Assembly: GCA_016630955.3 (NCBI GenBank)
Contig: CM049996.1
Coordinates: forward strand, 1,550,001 to 1,614,000
DNA from: Didymella arachidicola
Taxonomy: Eukaryota > Ascomycota > Dothideomycetes > Pleosporales > Didymellaceae
Length of the DNA stretch: 64,000 nt
Reading direction: 5' to 3'
The translations under genes and the position numbers were made by a program. The notes beneath the pieces were generated by a model. It worked only from the letters and a program-made list of their open reading frames with translations. It made no database searches and had not been told where the DNA came from. This document shows positions 31,801 to 42,835 of this stretch, one piece after another. Numbering within the stretch: position 1 is the stretch's first letter; the number at the start of each line of letters is the position of its first letter.

Positions 31801-32167
31801 AGGAGGTGACAGCGTTTGACCTGGACATCAGGTTCATTGCATTTTTGCGTGCAGAGGCGAATGGAGTTCAAGGCCCACTTCCCTCTCGCTTCGAGCATAG
31901 GCTCGTCTTTCATTGTATACATTATGGGTATAACTAGTGTGCGAAAAGCATTGCATGGTATCGAAGCTGCCGCATTGAGCGATGCAGCTCGGAAGGTGAC
32001 AGAAAGGTGAGCAAGACGTGTAACTAGATTGAAGTGGAATGCACGATAAATCTCAATTTTGGTACTGTCTATGTATGTGCCTCATTAATACCATTAGACA
32101 GGTCCTCGAATCCTCGGCCACAACTCGCCTGTTCATCGCCCGACACTCACCATGACCTCGATCAAAC
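31801..32167. other. Convergent 3' intergenic region
   Basis: Between the ends of YME1 and the C2H2 gene; no gene seen. Confidence 0.5.
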
Positions 32168-32932
32168 CTAAACCCGATGTACCTCCCTCATATGCCTCAA
32201 CACGTTGTCGTATCGCGTCGTCCCCTCAGTCGCCAACCTGCTTGTACATCCAGATATTCTACAGTAAAACCGTTCGGCGCCGTCTGGTGTGTGTACCGCC
32301 ATCTCGTGTTTCGAGCAATCCGTCTTCAAGAAGAAGGCTTTCTCGCAGAAGTCGCATTTAAACCGGCGATCGTGCTTCCGGTTACAATGTTCGTTCAGCT
32401 TCCCTGGCGTGGCGAAGGTTTGAGGGCACCTGGTGCATGGGAAGGGATTCGTGGGAGTTGAAATGGATGACGGTTGAAAGTAGTGAACGTTCAATGCTTG
32501 CTCGCTCCGATGGGATTCGAATTCAGCACTGTCGGGCTCGGCATCTTGCGGAGAGTCTTCGCAGCCAACCAGCACTTGGGTTTCCGTCTGATCGGCGTCG
32601 ACGTTAGGGGGTGGTGGCGTGGTAGGCGATGGTGTGAACGCTGCTTCTCTTCCCAGGAGGCCTTGCTCGATGTCCGTGGGCCAAGTCAATTTGAGGAAGT
32701 CGTCAGGGTGAAGGTATGGGTCCGGTGTACTCCAGTCGGAACCCCTCTTCTGCAGTAGGGGCACCTGTTTGAGCTCGACTTTGAGAGATTCGACTGTCTT
32801 TCGATGGAGCGGAAGGATCGTTGTTTTGTCTGGCGCGCGCCATCGTCGGTACAGGGCCACGAGCGAGTAGGACACGGCTGCTGATAGGAAACCAGCCGAG
32901 GCTACCACTGGGGTGCAGAGGTGGTCAGCCAT
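32168..32932 (-). CDS. C2H2 zinc-finger protein with N-terminal membrane helix
   Basis: An intron-less frame of 254 aa. The N terminus (ASAGFLSAAVSYSLVALYRRW) is a hydrophobic helix ended by basic residues, a probable membrane anchor or signal anchor. A middle acidic, Pro-rich linker follows. The C-terminal 85 residues hold fingers CTRC-x12-H-x4-H (TFATPGKLNEH, then RKH), CDFC-x12-H-x4-H (EKAFFLKTDCSKHEMAVH) and an atypical third, CRISGC followed by RYDNVLRHMREVH. The same finger series, down to spacing and the conserved GKL and RYxNRxDNxxRH patterns, occurs at the end of the gene at 22645-24408. The protein may be a membrane-tethered transcription factor released by proteolysis; that is inference. 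The short linker would otherwise keep the fingers at the membrane. Confidence 0.8.
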   Translation of the reverse strand: MADHLCTPVVASAGFLSAAVSYSLVALYRRWRAPDKTTILPLHRKTVESLKVELKQVPLLQKRGSDWSTPDPYLHPDDFLKLTWPTDIEQGLLGREAAFTPSPTTPPPPNVDADQTETQVLVGCEDSPQDAEPDSAEFESHRSEQALNVHYFQPSSISTPTNPFPCTRCPQTFATPGKLNEHCNRKHDRRFKCDFCEKAFFLKTDCSKHEMAVHTPDGAERFYCRISGCTSRLATEGTTRYDNVLRHMREVHRV

Positions 32933-33679
32933 CTTGGCGGGCGTTTAGTGAACGAGGATGTGAAAGAGAAGATCGGGGATGGTGACGGGACGGAGCTGAA
33001 AAGTACGAAACAAGTGCTGAGTGAAGTTGAGTCGAAGTAGAGGGCCCATTCTTATAAGCGTCAGATCGTTTTTTCCAGGTGGCTGTGAGGAGGCATATGT
33101 GCAGCGAGGCTGTAACGCGAAGGGGCCGGATGGGTGCGTGAATGAGGCACAGCCAATCACAGATCCTCCAGCCAGCTCAACGCGCGGACTGAGGCATACA
33201 TCTCACTTCGGCAGCGCAGGTCGCTTCCTAAATGCTTGCTTTTCAAGTTTTGTGTGCCACGAAGTTCGGTCGGTTCTAACCTAATCTGTGCACTGCTCAT
33301 CGACAACTCTACATATGCCTCTATAGGTCGTATGCCCAATGACGCAATGTTCGCGATGTCTGGAAGCCCAGCACTGTACACATTAAGCCTACCAGGTTGT
33401 TCTTCTTGTACTTTGCTCAAGTGTGTCGCTCCAGACCAGCGCATAGATACAAGGCTACCTAGGTACGTCTGACCCACAGACAGCGCACTCGAATCGGCAG
33501 ATATGCTTACCATCGACATGGTAAGAGAATCCTGGCGGAGCGAAATAAAACGCTGCAGTCATCGCAGCGAAAAGTAGCCGAAGGCGGACAGCTATGCGGA
33601 GGCATATCTGCATTTCGTGCAGTATTTACCCAATCAGCTGTGTCCCGCCTTGCCTATCAGTGTCCCACCAACATTAATC
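32933..33679. other. Intergenic, no gene seen
   Basis: Upstream region of the C2H2 gene and 3' region of the next minus-strand gene. No domain in any frame. Confidence 0.5.
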
Positions 33680-36088
33680 TCAGCCACTTTCCCTTTCTCT
33701 CCACAATATAACCTTTCCCACGCCTCTGCCACAAGCGTCCATCCACTCTCTGAAAGCCTTCGCATCGACTCTAAACCCCTCAATCAAGGGGATAGCCCCA
33801 GCCTTCTCCAACTTCATAACCGTGCGATTCAACGTCACACCGTCTCTCTGCTCAAGTGTCGCATACAGATCCACGGCCGGAAGCTCAGAGGTACTACTCG
33901 CCGATCGCAAACTGTGGTGGAAATGGAACTTCGCTGGGCTGCGCAATACTTGTGGTAGGTTCTGGAGCGAGGAAAAGCGCTTGACTTTGTTTGGCACCGG
34001 CGCTGCAGGTTTCTCTCCGGCGTCATCGGTGTAAAGCGTGTGAAGACAGTCGCTCGTGGAAGTGACAGCGCTGATGTGCCAGGCCAACATGACGTGTGGC
34101 GGTGTACTACCGTCAGAAGGAGCGTTGCCTTTGATGAGAATGTAGCACCATCGTCCCTCGCCGGTTTCTGCACGGTGTGCCATACTCATGTAGCGAATGT
34201 GTCTCGAAGTGTCTTTGTCTGTCAGTCGGAAGGTCTGCTTGAATGCATCTATAGGGATGTTGTATCGAGACGATGCTGGGGAACTCATCTTACTGTTGGG
34301 ATCTGCGAAGACGTCGACTTCGTGGTATGACATCTCAGCCGCATCGCCGGGACCAAGAAAGCGCACCTCTTTGTGCGGTTCAGTGCTAGTATCGTAAAAG
34401 CTCACGGAGATCAGCTGCTTTCTCACTGGTGGTGTGACGGGGTACGCGAAGACTGCATGTATGGCGAAGAGCTTTGGGTCGTGCAGTCGATGGTAGAAGA
34501 TCCACATGGTATGTGACCATGTCAAGAGAATGGTCAAAAGCGCATGAGTATGTCCTGGAACTTCATCCATGCAATCATCATCTACTCCAGGCGGAAGCAT
34601 GGGTAGGCCTGCGGTATCGTCGCGGCGAGATCGTTGTGCCGAAGGAGGTCCAGATTGGTCCTGATCTGTCGAGGAGCAAGCTCGCTTTCTCGAACCCATT
34701 GGCTTGACCGGAGATGGTGCTTGAATCGTGATCTGTGGTGGAGATGACCAGGCTACATCTTGGTGGAGAGACGAAGTGTCTTCATTGGCAGCTCCGTTAG
34801 CTTTGACGTACTCCTCCGCATAACGGCGAGCAATCCGACTATGAAGCGGAGTCTTTGCTACCGGCAAAACACCTGGAGAAGGAAAGAGCACGGGCAAGGA
34901 CTCAGACCTATTCAACCTCGACGCAGTAGCGGGAAGGTACTTTTGCGCCTCCTTGAGAGGTCGTTGACAAGCTGTTGGCGGCGCGTGTGATGTCAAAGTA
35001 GGGTGTGATCTAAATTTCTCTTGGGTTACCGAAATAGGTAGTGGTGGTGCATTGGAGTCACTGCTTTCGAGATTAGGCAATGGAAGAAGCGAGCTTCGGC
35101 GCTGAGGAAACGATGGTGGCGGTACCGATCGTCCACTTGCAGCACTGCCTGGCCGTGAGCAGTCGTTCGCTGCCAGTGTGGTGCTAGATCCATATTCCCA
35201 AGAGCAGCAATCATCATCAGACCCAAAGCCCGTATGCCGATCTGCGGTGTCTTCTGTCGCCTCAAAGTCGCTGTCCGTGAGAGTGTATTGGTGCGCGGCA
35301 GCTACGACCTGCTCTCCGGATGTATAGTCTGGGACGGTGATTGTCAAGTGGCTGTTGAGAGTACTCTTGCTGTGTCGTGTTGGGCTTGCGCGCACAGGGC
35401 TCTCCTTCTCTTCCATGATGTTTGTCAGCATTGTTCTCCCCTGTTGCAATGTCCCTGAAGCTACAAAGCTCTCAGTCCGTCTTTGAGCAAATACTCCAGC
35501 AGCATACAGCTGCTCATAGCCCTGCAAGCCGGCCTCAAACCTCTCTGTCAAATCGTAGGGTATTGCTGGAGGGGTTGTGAAAGGTTCCGCGTCCTTCATG
35601 CCAAGCACTTGATTTAGGACTTTAGATGCGCTGAAGTTACGTATGGCGCTATTGATATTGTCTGTTTTGCTGCGTCGCGGGGTCTCGGCTTGTACTTTGC
35701 TATGTAGATTAGGAGGTAGATGCCCTGGTGAGGAGCCACCAAACAAATTTGGCATCGACGGCGAGCGCATGCTGAGTTTTCCGAAGGTTTCCAAGGGAGA
35801 TCTGGCGAGGACTTGAGCATGAGGAAGATTGAGATGTGAAGACGAAACCCTGAGCGAAGGCACCGCAGCCGGTGTCTCAAGCTTGGCCGGCCTAAGTGGA
35901 GAGCGCAAATCGATTTGAAGACATGTTCGGATGCTTGTGTGGTCATTCGCGTCGTCATGTGGCGCCCCCGTGGTGAAGTGAAGGCCAGTCGTGACCTCAG
36001 GCTCAATGCACCACGTGCGATCAGTCCACCAAGCAATAATTGCAGAACGCCAGTCATAATGGTCGAAGCATTCGCTTTCTGAATTCAA
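33680..36088 (-). CDS. Hypothetical protein with folded C-terminal domain
   Basis: A single-exon frame of 802 aa not assignable to a known family. Residues 1-470 are mostly disordered (Ser/Pro-rich, many SP and TP sites), with short motifs such as SMPNLFGGSSPG. A basic cluster, GSRKRACSSTDQ, near residue 470 could act in nuclear import. From about residue 510 the sequence becomes folded-looking: HTHALLTILLTWSHTMWIFYHRLHD is hydrophobic, followed by VRKQLISVSFYDTSTE, RYMSMAHRAETGEGRWCYILI and a C-terminal helix ending GKVILWRERESG. No catalytic motif is apparent. The N-terminal 40 residues contain Trp-rich IIAWWTDRTW. Start at the first ATG of the frame; an additional upstream exon cannot be excluded. 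Confidence 0.65.
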   Translation of the reverse strand: MNSESECFDHYDWRSAIIAWWTDRTWCIEPEVTTGLHFTTGAPHDDANDHTSIRTCLQIDLRSPLRPAKLETPAAVPSLRVSSSHLNLPHAQVLARSPLETFGKLSMRSPSMPNLFGGSSPGHLPPNLHSKVQAETPRRSKTDNINSAIRNFSASKVLNQVLGMKDAEPFTTPPAIPYDLTERFEAGLQGYEQLYAAGVFAQRRTESFVASGTLQQGRTMLTNIMEEKESPVRASPTRHSKSTLNSHLTITVPDYTSGEQVVAAAHQYTLTDSDFEATEDTADRHTGFGSDDDCCSWEYGSSTTLAANDCSRPGSAASGRSVPPPSFPQRRSSLLPLPNLESSDSNAPPLPISVTQEKFRSHPTLTSHAPPTACQRPLKEAQKYLPATASRLNRSESLPVLFPSPGVLPVAKTPLHSRIARRYAEEYVKANGAANEDTSSLHQDVAWSSPPQITIQAPSPVKPMGSRKRACSSTDQDQSGPPSAQRSRRDDTAGLPMLPPGVDDDCMDEVPGHTHALLTILLTWSHTMWIFYHRLHDPKLFAIHAVFAYPVTPPVRKQLISVSFYDTSTEPHKEVRFLGPGDAAEMSYHEVDVFADPNSKMSSPASSRYNIPIDAFKQTFRLTDKDTSRHIRYMSMAHRAETGEGRWCYILIKGNAPSDGSTPPHVMLAWHISAVTSTSDCLHTLYTDDAGEKPAAPVPNKVKRFSSLQNLPQVLRSPAKFHFHHSLRSASSTSELPAVDLYATLEQRDGVTLNRTVMKLEKAGAIPLIEGFRVDAKAFREWMDACGRGVGKVILWRERESG

Positions 36089-36287
36089 ACCTCCCTAATT
36101 CAATCAGTTTGGAAGTAGTAGTTTGAAAGCAAATGGACGGTGAGTGTAGAAGTATCAGGTAAAGCTTGTAAAGTCATTAGGTATTAGGTTTTTGGCAGAC
36201 CATAGGGCTCGCGCATATGAAAATGCCTAAAGGCAGTGTCTCCAGTGTCGGCATTTATGCGGTTACTGCTCTTACATTCGAGTCAGT

Positions 36288-37569
36288 CTAACCCTCAGTG
36301 GAGAAGACATAGTCAGCCTCAAGAGTGTAGGCAGGGTCGTTAGGACCGAAGATCTGCCTCTTCTCGCGCTGCCACTCAGGCTGGTTGATAGCATCAATGT
36401 AGTCCTGGACTTCCATGACAATGCAGCCGTACTTCTCAACGGTGCGGCGACGGCTGTCAAGACCCTGGGTAGACTTGATAGGAAGAGAGCCTGTTTACAA
36501 ATCAGCGCCGTTTCATTGCAATATTTCAAGATCAGACATACCGTTCTGGCCACCACAGCTGTACATCTGGAAAGCCTCCTGATCGGTGTAGATATCAACC
36601 TTAATACCAGACCACGCGCTAGAGAGAGAGGCAACGGGGCCGGAGGTACGCCAGTCGAAAGGACCGTTCTGGTCACGGTTGACAGCGTAGCAGTTGTCGT
36701 AACCGGTGCAGTTGTAGCCGCAGTTACCAAGGAGTTCGGGCGAAGTCAAGTTGGCACCGATCTGCTTGGGAGCGGACCAGAAGTCGTTGACGGAGTACTT
36801 CTCGTTGGGGAGGATGGTGCCATCCGGAATGAGGATGTTGTCAACACCGACGCGCTGACCAGAGTAAGGCATATACAGGGTGTGGTTCAGAGCCAGTGGT
36901 GTGTCGGGGTTCTGGAAGCCATCCAAGTTCCAGTAGGTGTGCGAAGTCAACATGATGGGTGTCTTCTTGGTAGTCGCAAGAGCGACAATCTTGATGTTCC
37001 AGGTGTTGGGGGACATCGTGTAGGTGATATAACTGATGACCTCACCGGGGAAGCCCTCCTTGCCATCAGGATCCACAATGGAGAAGGTAATGGAAGACTC
37101 AGTGTGTGCTACCACAGTGAAATTGCGCCAATCTATTATTGTTAGAACAACCGCTATCATCACGAATTGAAAACTTACCCCATCCATCAACACCACCGTG
37201 CAGGGTGTCAAGGCCACCGTTCTCGTTGGGAGTGATGTGGTAATCAACGCCATCAATGTTGAACGTGCTGTTCTTGATGCGGTTTGCGTAGCGACCGGGA
37301 ACACCTCCAAAGTGAGGGTGAACGGGGTCGACCGAGTAGTACGAAGCATTGTCATAACCCAGAACAACGTCGCGCTCTACACCATCCTTGCCCTTAATGA
37401 AAAGGTTGGAGATGGAGGCACCGTAGGGAATGAACAGCCCACGAATACCCTCGGCAGAGATCTCGTACTTGCCGTTCTCATCAGGACCTGAGGTGGTGTT
37501 GGTCGGGTAGTTGGACGGCGCCGCAATGGCAGCCGTCGCGAACAATGCTGAGAGGAAAGCGATCTTCAT
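36288..37569 (-). CDS. Secreted aldose 1-epimerase (mutarotase)
   Basis: A galactose-mutarotase-family enzyme, 394 aa, interconverting sugar anomers, with a signal peptide (MKIAFLSALFATAAIA). Minus-strand exons are 37569..37179, 37132..36542 and 36490..36288; the introns are 46 and 51 bp with GTAAGT and GTATGT donors. The ATG at 37569 is used because the open frame above it has no earlier ATG. Signatures are PYGASISNLFIKGKDG, HFGGVPGRYANRI with the substrate-binding Arg, TLHGGVDGWG and TSHTYWNLDG with the two catalytic-region His, and a Glu near the C terminus in CIVMEVQDYIDA that matches the general base. Cysteines CGYNCTGYDNC suggest a disulfide-bonded insert. It is typical of extracellular fungal epimerases acting on plant-derived sugars. 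Confidence 0.93.
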
Positions 37570-38649
37570 ATTGGACCTGAAGCTCAAGTTGAGGTTATTG
37601 ACAAGCTTTGCGGAGAGGTGGAGCTTTCAAAACTGGGGAGAAGCTGGGGATCATAAGTAGTGCTTTCGTACGACTCCAAGGACCTGGTAACCAAGGCCTA
37701 ACCACTTTCCTTCGCTCACCCGTTGTTCTCGCTAGCGCGAGCCCACTGACGACGTAACATGACCTTAGTAAGATGGAGGCGGGTCGGTACCGCGTGGAGA
37801 ATCACGCTTTTCCCCGCACAAGGGCTCTTCATGCCGATCCTTCAGGAACACGAGCAAACGGACTCGGCGCCGAAAGCTAAAAAGCCGCCCTAGAGCTTTC
37901 AAGAAGTCAATTGCCCTCTCTCACTTCCTTGCGCTCGTTGCATACGGGTTGTGCATGGCGTTGCGACCGGCGCCATTCGTTACGCGTCGCGAGGGTGAGC
38001 TCTGGGATAAGCTCCAGCTTGCATGTTACAGGGTTCAGACCTGCTTGGAGTGCTAGCGTCATCGCCCCTTCCTTACGGAATATTCACCACCGGCAAAGAG
38101 CAAGTCACCGCACGCCTACAAAACGCCTCTCGGTCGGTTGGCCGACTCGCGGAAAAATCGGAGTGACATGGGGAGGTCGAATTATGATGTGGAGGCGGCT
38201 GGGGCGTCCTTGCCAACCTTGCCAACCTTGCCCGCTGCTTGCAAGCTTGGGGGCGGGGAAGCTTGACCGTGCCACACTATTTGCTGACATGCCAACATGA
38301 TCACGGGATGGAATACTGCAACCGGCATCGAGGCCGCACCCTGGACTTGTCATATGATTTTTACAATGCGCAATCTTGTTATTGGAGGCTCAAAGAGCAT
38401 CCAAATTATCTCTACCTGTCATCTCCAGGGGAAATACCGAATGATCCATCGCCTACCCGAATACATTCTAAACTGTAGCAAGTGGAGCTCCCGTCCCGAG
38501 CGACATCGTGAACAATCATGTAACTCCATCCCCCGACGTACGATTGCACGTATACCCCTTTGCATTCGTGTGAGGCTACTTTCAGCCTCGTGTGCTCTGC
38601 TAGCCATTTCAGGGACAGCCTTCATATCAAGGCGGCGCTCGAGTACCGC
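37570..38649. other. Intergenic, about 1.1 kb
   Basis: Contains the promoter of the epimerase gene and the 3' flank of the regulator gene. A small 9-bp triplication (CCTTGCCAA) lies at about 38208-38233. No gene recognised. Confidence 0.5.
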
Positions 38650-40605
38650 CTAGACTTTGCGCTTCTTCCTGGCTGGACCTGACGATGAAGCCACGAGCGG
38701 TTGGAACGGCTGCGACAAAGCTCCAGCCACGAGAGAGGCTTCAACATCGGACGTGAACACCGATGTCTCTCCTTCATGCACGGAGCCCGTACGATGTCCC
38801 CTGGAGTTGTTCGAGAACCCTTCCATAGATTGACCAACGACCGTGCTCAATACAGCTGGAGCAATCGCACGATATCGCGGGAGGTTGAGCGAGCTCGTGA
38901 ATGTGTCGTTTATGATGGAAGGGCGGGGCTGTTCTGCGGCGGCTACTTGGGCATCCAAAGTTCGAGCAATGGAGTCGATTCGACTCTTAGGCTTTGGCGC
39001 ATCGATCCGAGACACCGCGTTCACAGCTGTCAGTAAAGTATCAAAACTTCTCCGAGATGATGCAATCAGAGATGTCTGATCGATCATCCCTGGCTCTTGT
39101 GTACTCGAGTCTGCCGCAATACCGGCATCAACGGCTTTGGCGACGGTTTGCGCTAGATGCTCGAGTGTAGGAAACCCAGGTAAGGATCGAAAACGTGGCC
39201 CTTCATCCACTGAGGTCATTGTGGACTGCAACAGGAAGAACTTGGTCTGCTTCTGCTTTGATATGGGAGATAGGGTCTTAGTCACGGTGGTTGTCGGTAG
39301 CCCATCTTTACAGCTTGGGTGGTCATCCCAGGCGACATTAGGCTTGTTTTGCTTTGCCCAGCAACCTGTTGTCGTATTGAGATCTCTGACCTTCTTGCCC
39401 CAGTGGTGCTTCCTCACCCCGGCCAGTGTGGGGAAGGCCTTGCCACAAAGATTGTGGACAAAAGGGCGATCTAAGAACAGACTGCGATCCACCGCACTCG
39501 AAACCCCTACGTCTGCTGTCTCTGGTGAAACTTCTGTTGACGGCGGCTGCGAATTGGGAGTCGGTGGCGCATGGGAAGGCACAGGTTGCTCTGCTGCTTT
39601 GGTCGTATAAAGAGAATCGTCATTGACAGGCGATGGGATGTGACGGGGAGTGGTCACTGCGTATGGAGTAGTCTGTTGAAGCCACGTCGGCATTGTGTAC
39701 GAGTCGGCATGATGGGTATGCGGTATGGCTGCTTCCTGACAGTCTTGGACCAGTGGATTCGGTAGCTGTTGGTCCTTGAAACAAGCTTCAAGAGTTGTGG
39801 TATCGGCTAGAAAGCTGACCTCATCGTCCGTCCAGTCTCCAGGGTGTTTCAAATCTTCCCAAGGATTCCGGAACGTCATCTGGACAGGAGGCATTACATA
39901 ATCATGACCATGGAAACTTAGATGGGAGGCGTTTGCGTCTACATCCAGCCGCAGATGGGTGGTTGGTTTGGACATCGGGAAAGGGGGAGGTAGCAGAGAT
40001 GAAGGTGGCACGACCGACCGTTCGCCGCTGGAGCCGTTGTAGCCATTGAGGGTTGGAAGACTGGCAAACTGTTCACTCTGTGCGCCCGGAAACCAACTTG
40101 AAAAGGATGGCAGACGTATCCGCGGTTCGTGCGTGGGCTGAAGGTATAGAGGCGAGGTCTCCATGGGAGTTTGCGTTAGATGCTGGGTCGGTAGGTCGAA
40201 GTCGTTTGGCCCCCATCGGGCCGCTGGGTGCATAAGCATGTCCATCAATTCCTGCCTGAGATCGTCGTGTCCATCAAGGGTGTCGAGTATAGTCTTGTGG
40301 GTCTCTCTTTTGCTTAGCAATCCTTTATGAAAGCGATTCAAATCCTTGTTGACCTCGAACACCTGGAAGGAATGTTCCCCAAACCGAGCCTATAAGGACG
40401 CAAGTCAGTATGGGTGAGAGGTGCATCCGTTCTCTGTTTGGAAGACTACCTTTACGTTGCCAAGAAACATGACACTCGCAGCTCTTAGCTCTTCGTGTTG
40501 ACTTGTATCATGCTGCATGTCGGAAGGCAGCCTACATGCAAGTTAACAAGGGTGTTTCTGGGGGTCTGGGTCGACATACTGAAGCTCGGGCAGCTTGTTA
40601 GACAT
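38650..40605 (-). CDS. Nuclear regulator with degenerate zinc finger
   Basis: A 615-residue protein. Minus-strand exons are 40605..40580, 40531..40450 and 40389..38650, with introns of 48 and 60 bp. The joined N terminus reads MSNKLPELQLPSDMQ and then EELRAASVMFLGNVKARFG, a helical segment. A long Pro/Ser/Thr-rich region follows. In the middle is a single finger-like block: LCGKAFPTLAGVRKHHWGKK followed by TGCW and HPSC. The Cys expected two or three residues before this block is absent (HNLCGKAF), so the first zinc ligand must come from elsewhere or the finger is degenerate. The protein ends in a strong nuclear localisation signal, ARKKRKV. I take it to be a fungal transcription regulator; targets unknown. 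No second domain is seen. Confidence 0.75.
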
Positions 40606-40969
40606 CTTGAAGATCTGACTAGTGGAATACAAGGGCAGTCAAAACGTAGCTGAGAGACAACGTGATTATTGGCGATCTTCGTGGTCTTGGCAATACGCAC
40701 GGCTACGGTGAAGTGAAGACAACGTTGGCGGTGTGCATCGCGCGTTTGCGCAATAGCAAAAGACGAATCAGAGACGGCAGAACTGCGGTAAGGCTGATTG
40801 TATGTTGTGTTTGTGCATGTCCGGACGATGAAACCTTATGGGATTCGTTTATTGTAGACCTCAAATCTGTACGTGGCAGTTGCACCTATCGCCCATGAAG
40901 GTGTGTCGCCTGCATGACGTCGGCACATTACCTGCGTAACTTCCGAATTTCACTACGACACGTGTGCTC

Positions 40970-42346
40970 TCAGCCTTGCGGGATTGTTGTTGCCTGGCCC
41001 TGGTAAATCGTTTGTCGAACGGTGCCGGCATTGTACACAACTTCAGCGATGCTTTTCCTATAACGCCACCCACTGTCTTTACTGTCAAACAACACGAAGT
41101 CTGCAGGCTCGCCACGTTTAAAGCCGAGAGTACACGGCTCATGACCGATGGCAGCTTTTGCGCGAGACGAGACGGCTTCCTGCACACTGCCGTCAGCGCA
41201 GTCCTGAGTCGAAAGAACAAAGAACAGTCAGCAACCTACATAGAGCAGCTGGACATCGTCCTTTGTGGGTGCCTGGTACAGGCCCACACCGAGTTGTGCA
41301 ATGCTCAATGGATCGCAGTTTCCCTGGGGTGTGAAAGCATTGCCAACGTTGTTGATGGCAATTGCAGCGTTGAGACCATATTGCTTGACCAGCTCGATGA
41401 TTGGCAGGGTTCCGCGTAGATTGTCCGAAGTCCTCATCATGAAAAGATCCGAGGTAGGTAGCCCAATGAATGAGACATTAAGCTCGCCTATCTCCTGCCT
41501 CAGTCGATGCCATGTGTCGTCATCGAATCTTGTTAGACGCGTGCAATGGCCGAGGGTGACCTGCTTGCCTCCAGCCTGTGTCCAATTCTGCTTCTTGAGT
41601 ATCTTCAGCACATCCCAGACAAGTGGCTGCTTTTCTTCCTCAAGAAAGTAGTCTAGATGTAGATCGAGGTACTTCTTATGTTTCAATGCGAGGGTAGATA
41701 TCCAGCTCGCGTTGTCCTTCGATTTGCCATTATCATGTTCAACGTATGGCGTGGAGCCTAAGACTTCCACTTTCTCGTTGGCTGCCGCAGCCTCCATAAG
41801 CTTCCTGACTTCTGCGCCTCCGTCTCCCCCAGAAAACAACGGAAGCTGAGCAAATGCGCAGAGCTGAATGTTGCAAGCTTCTTTGTAGCTTTCCTTTAGC
41901 TTCAAACCCGCCTTGAGACACTTCAGTCCAACAACGCCGTCCACCTCCACAAAGGCTCGCATAGCAGTCACACCGTGCCGTATGCTTTCTTCGATCAGTT
42001 GACCACCACGTCTCATAAGGTCCTCCTCTTCGAATTTTGCCTTCGCTGTACTCGTCATTTCCATAGCTTCCTTGAAGTCGCCGCTCTCGATCTGCAAATC
42101 CTCATACTTTGGATCTTGTAGTAGGAAGCATTTGTCCAGATGAATATGAGCGTGACAGAGAGACGGAGCTATCAGCCTATTAGCCCCATCTAGCGTTCCG
42201 GTTTGATCGAAGTCGGTCGAGCCATCATGCTCATCCACTGATGCTATCTTCGCGTCTTTGATTGTAATATCCCACAGTTGAGACGGCTGTTTGCCAGGTA
42301 GTCGGACACGTGCGATCTTCCTTGTGACAGACGCGGGTGGCATCAT
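40970..42346 (-). CDS. Cytosine-deaminase-like amidohydrolase
   Basis: A metal-dependent hydrolase of 446 aa. Minus-strand exons are 42346..41240 and 41203..40970 (36-bp intron, GTAGGT donor, CAG acceptor, unusually short). The N-terminal beta-sandwich half (RLPGKQPSQLWDITIKDAKI) leads into the barrel. The barrel has the HxH metal motif as HAHIHLDKC; HLDK is typical of the cytosine deaminase/atrazine-chlorohydrolase side of the superfamily. Further ligands are His in DLHLDYF and TLGHCTR, and Asp in GNCDPL. The second exon supplies the C-terminal strands (GEPADFVLFDS). No signal peptide is present, so it is cytosolic. The substrate could be a pyrimidine, creatinine-like or N-acyl compound. It is divergent from SNF12 with 489 bp between starts. 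Confidence 0.87.
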
Positions 42347-42835
42347 GTATCGTGATTACCCTGGGGCCGGAGAGGAATGGATAGGTCAGGCTTGCACATG
42401 AGGTTGAAAGATGAACGATGACGTCGACAGAGACGGAGACTCGACAACTGTACCTAGCTTGATGCGTGATGGTATCTATGCGCGTTGCTGATCGCCAGCC
42501 GCCAAGGTGAATGGACAGAGACGGCGAACTGCTCGATGAGCCATCATGAAGCCTTGCACAGCATCATCAACCTCTTTCCTACGGCCAACCTGGTTTGCAC
42601 GATGATTGAAGATGCCGAGACACTGTTGAGTGCAGATGCGGCGTTCCCAGCCGATGATGGTGCCCCGCCTTCAACGTTTAAGGGGGCCGGCGTGCCAATC
42701 ATTAAGCACCATTATCAGCCCTGTGCACAGCTACCTTGACGCGTTTCCCAGACACTCCCTCCTCCATCTCGCATCCATCGCGGAAGTCGTGACTCCATCC
42801 TTGCTGTTGACCTACGAAGTTGTTGCTCGCCCACA
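42347..42835. promoter_or_regulatory. Divergent promoter region, amidohydrolase / SNF12
   Basis: 489 bp between two start codons on opposite strands. No gene seen. Specific boxes could not be assigned with confidence. Confidence 0.4.
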
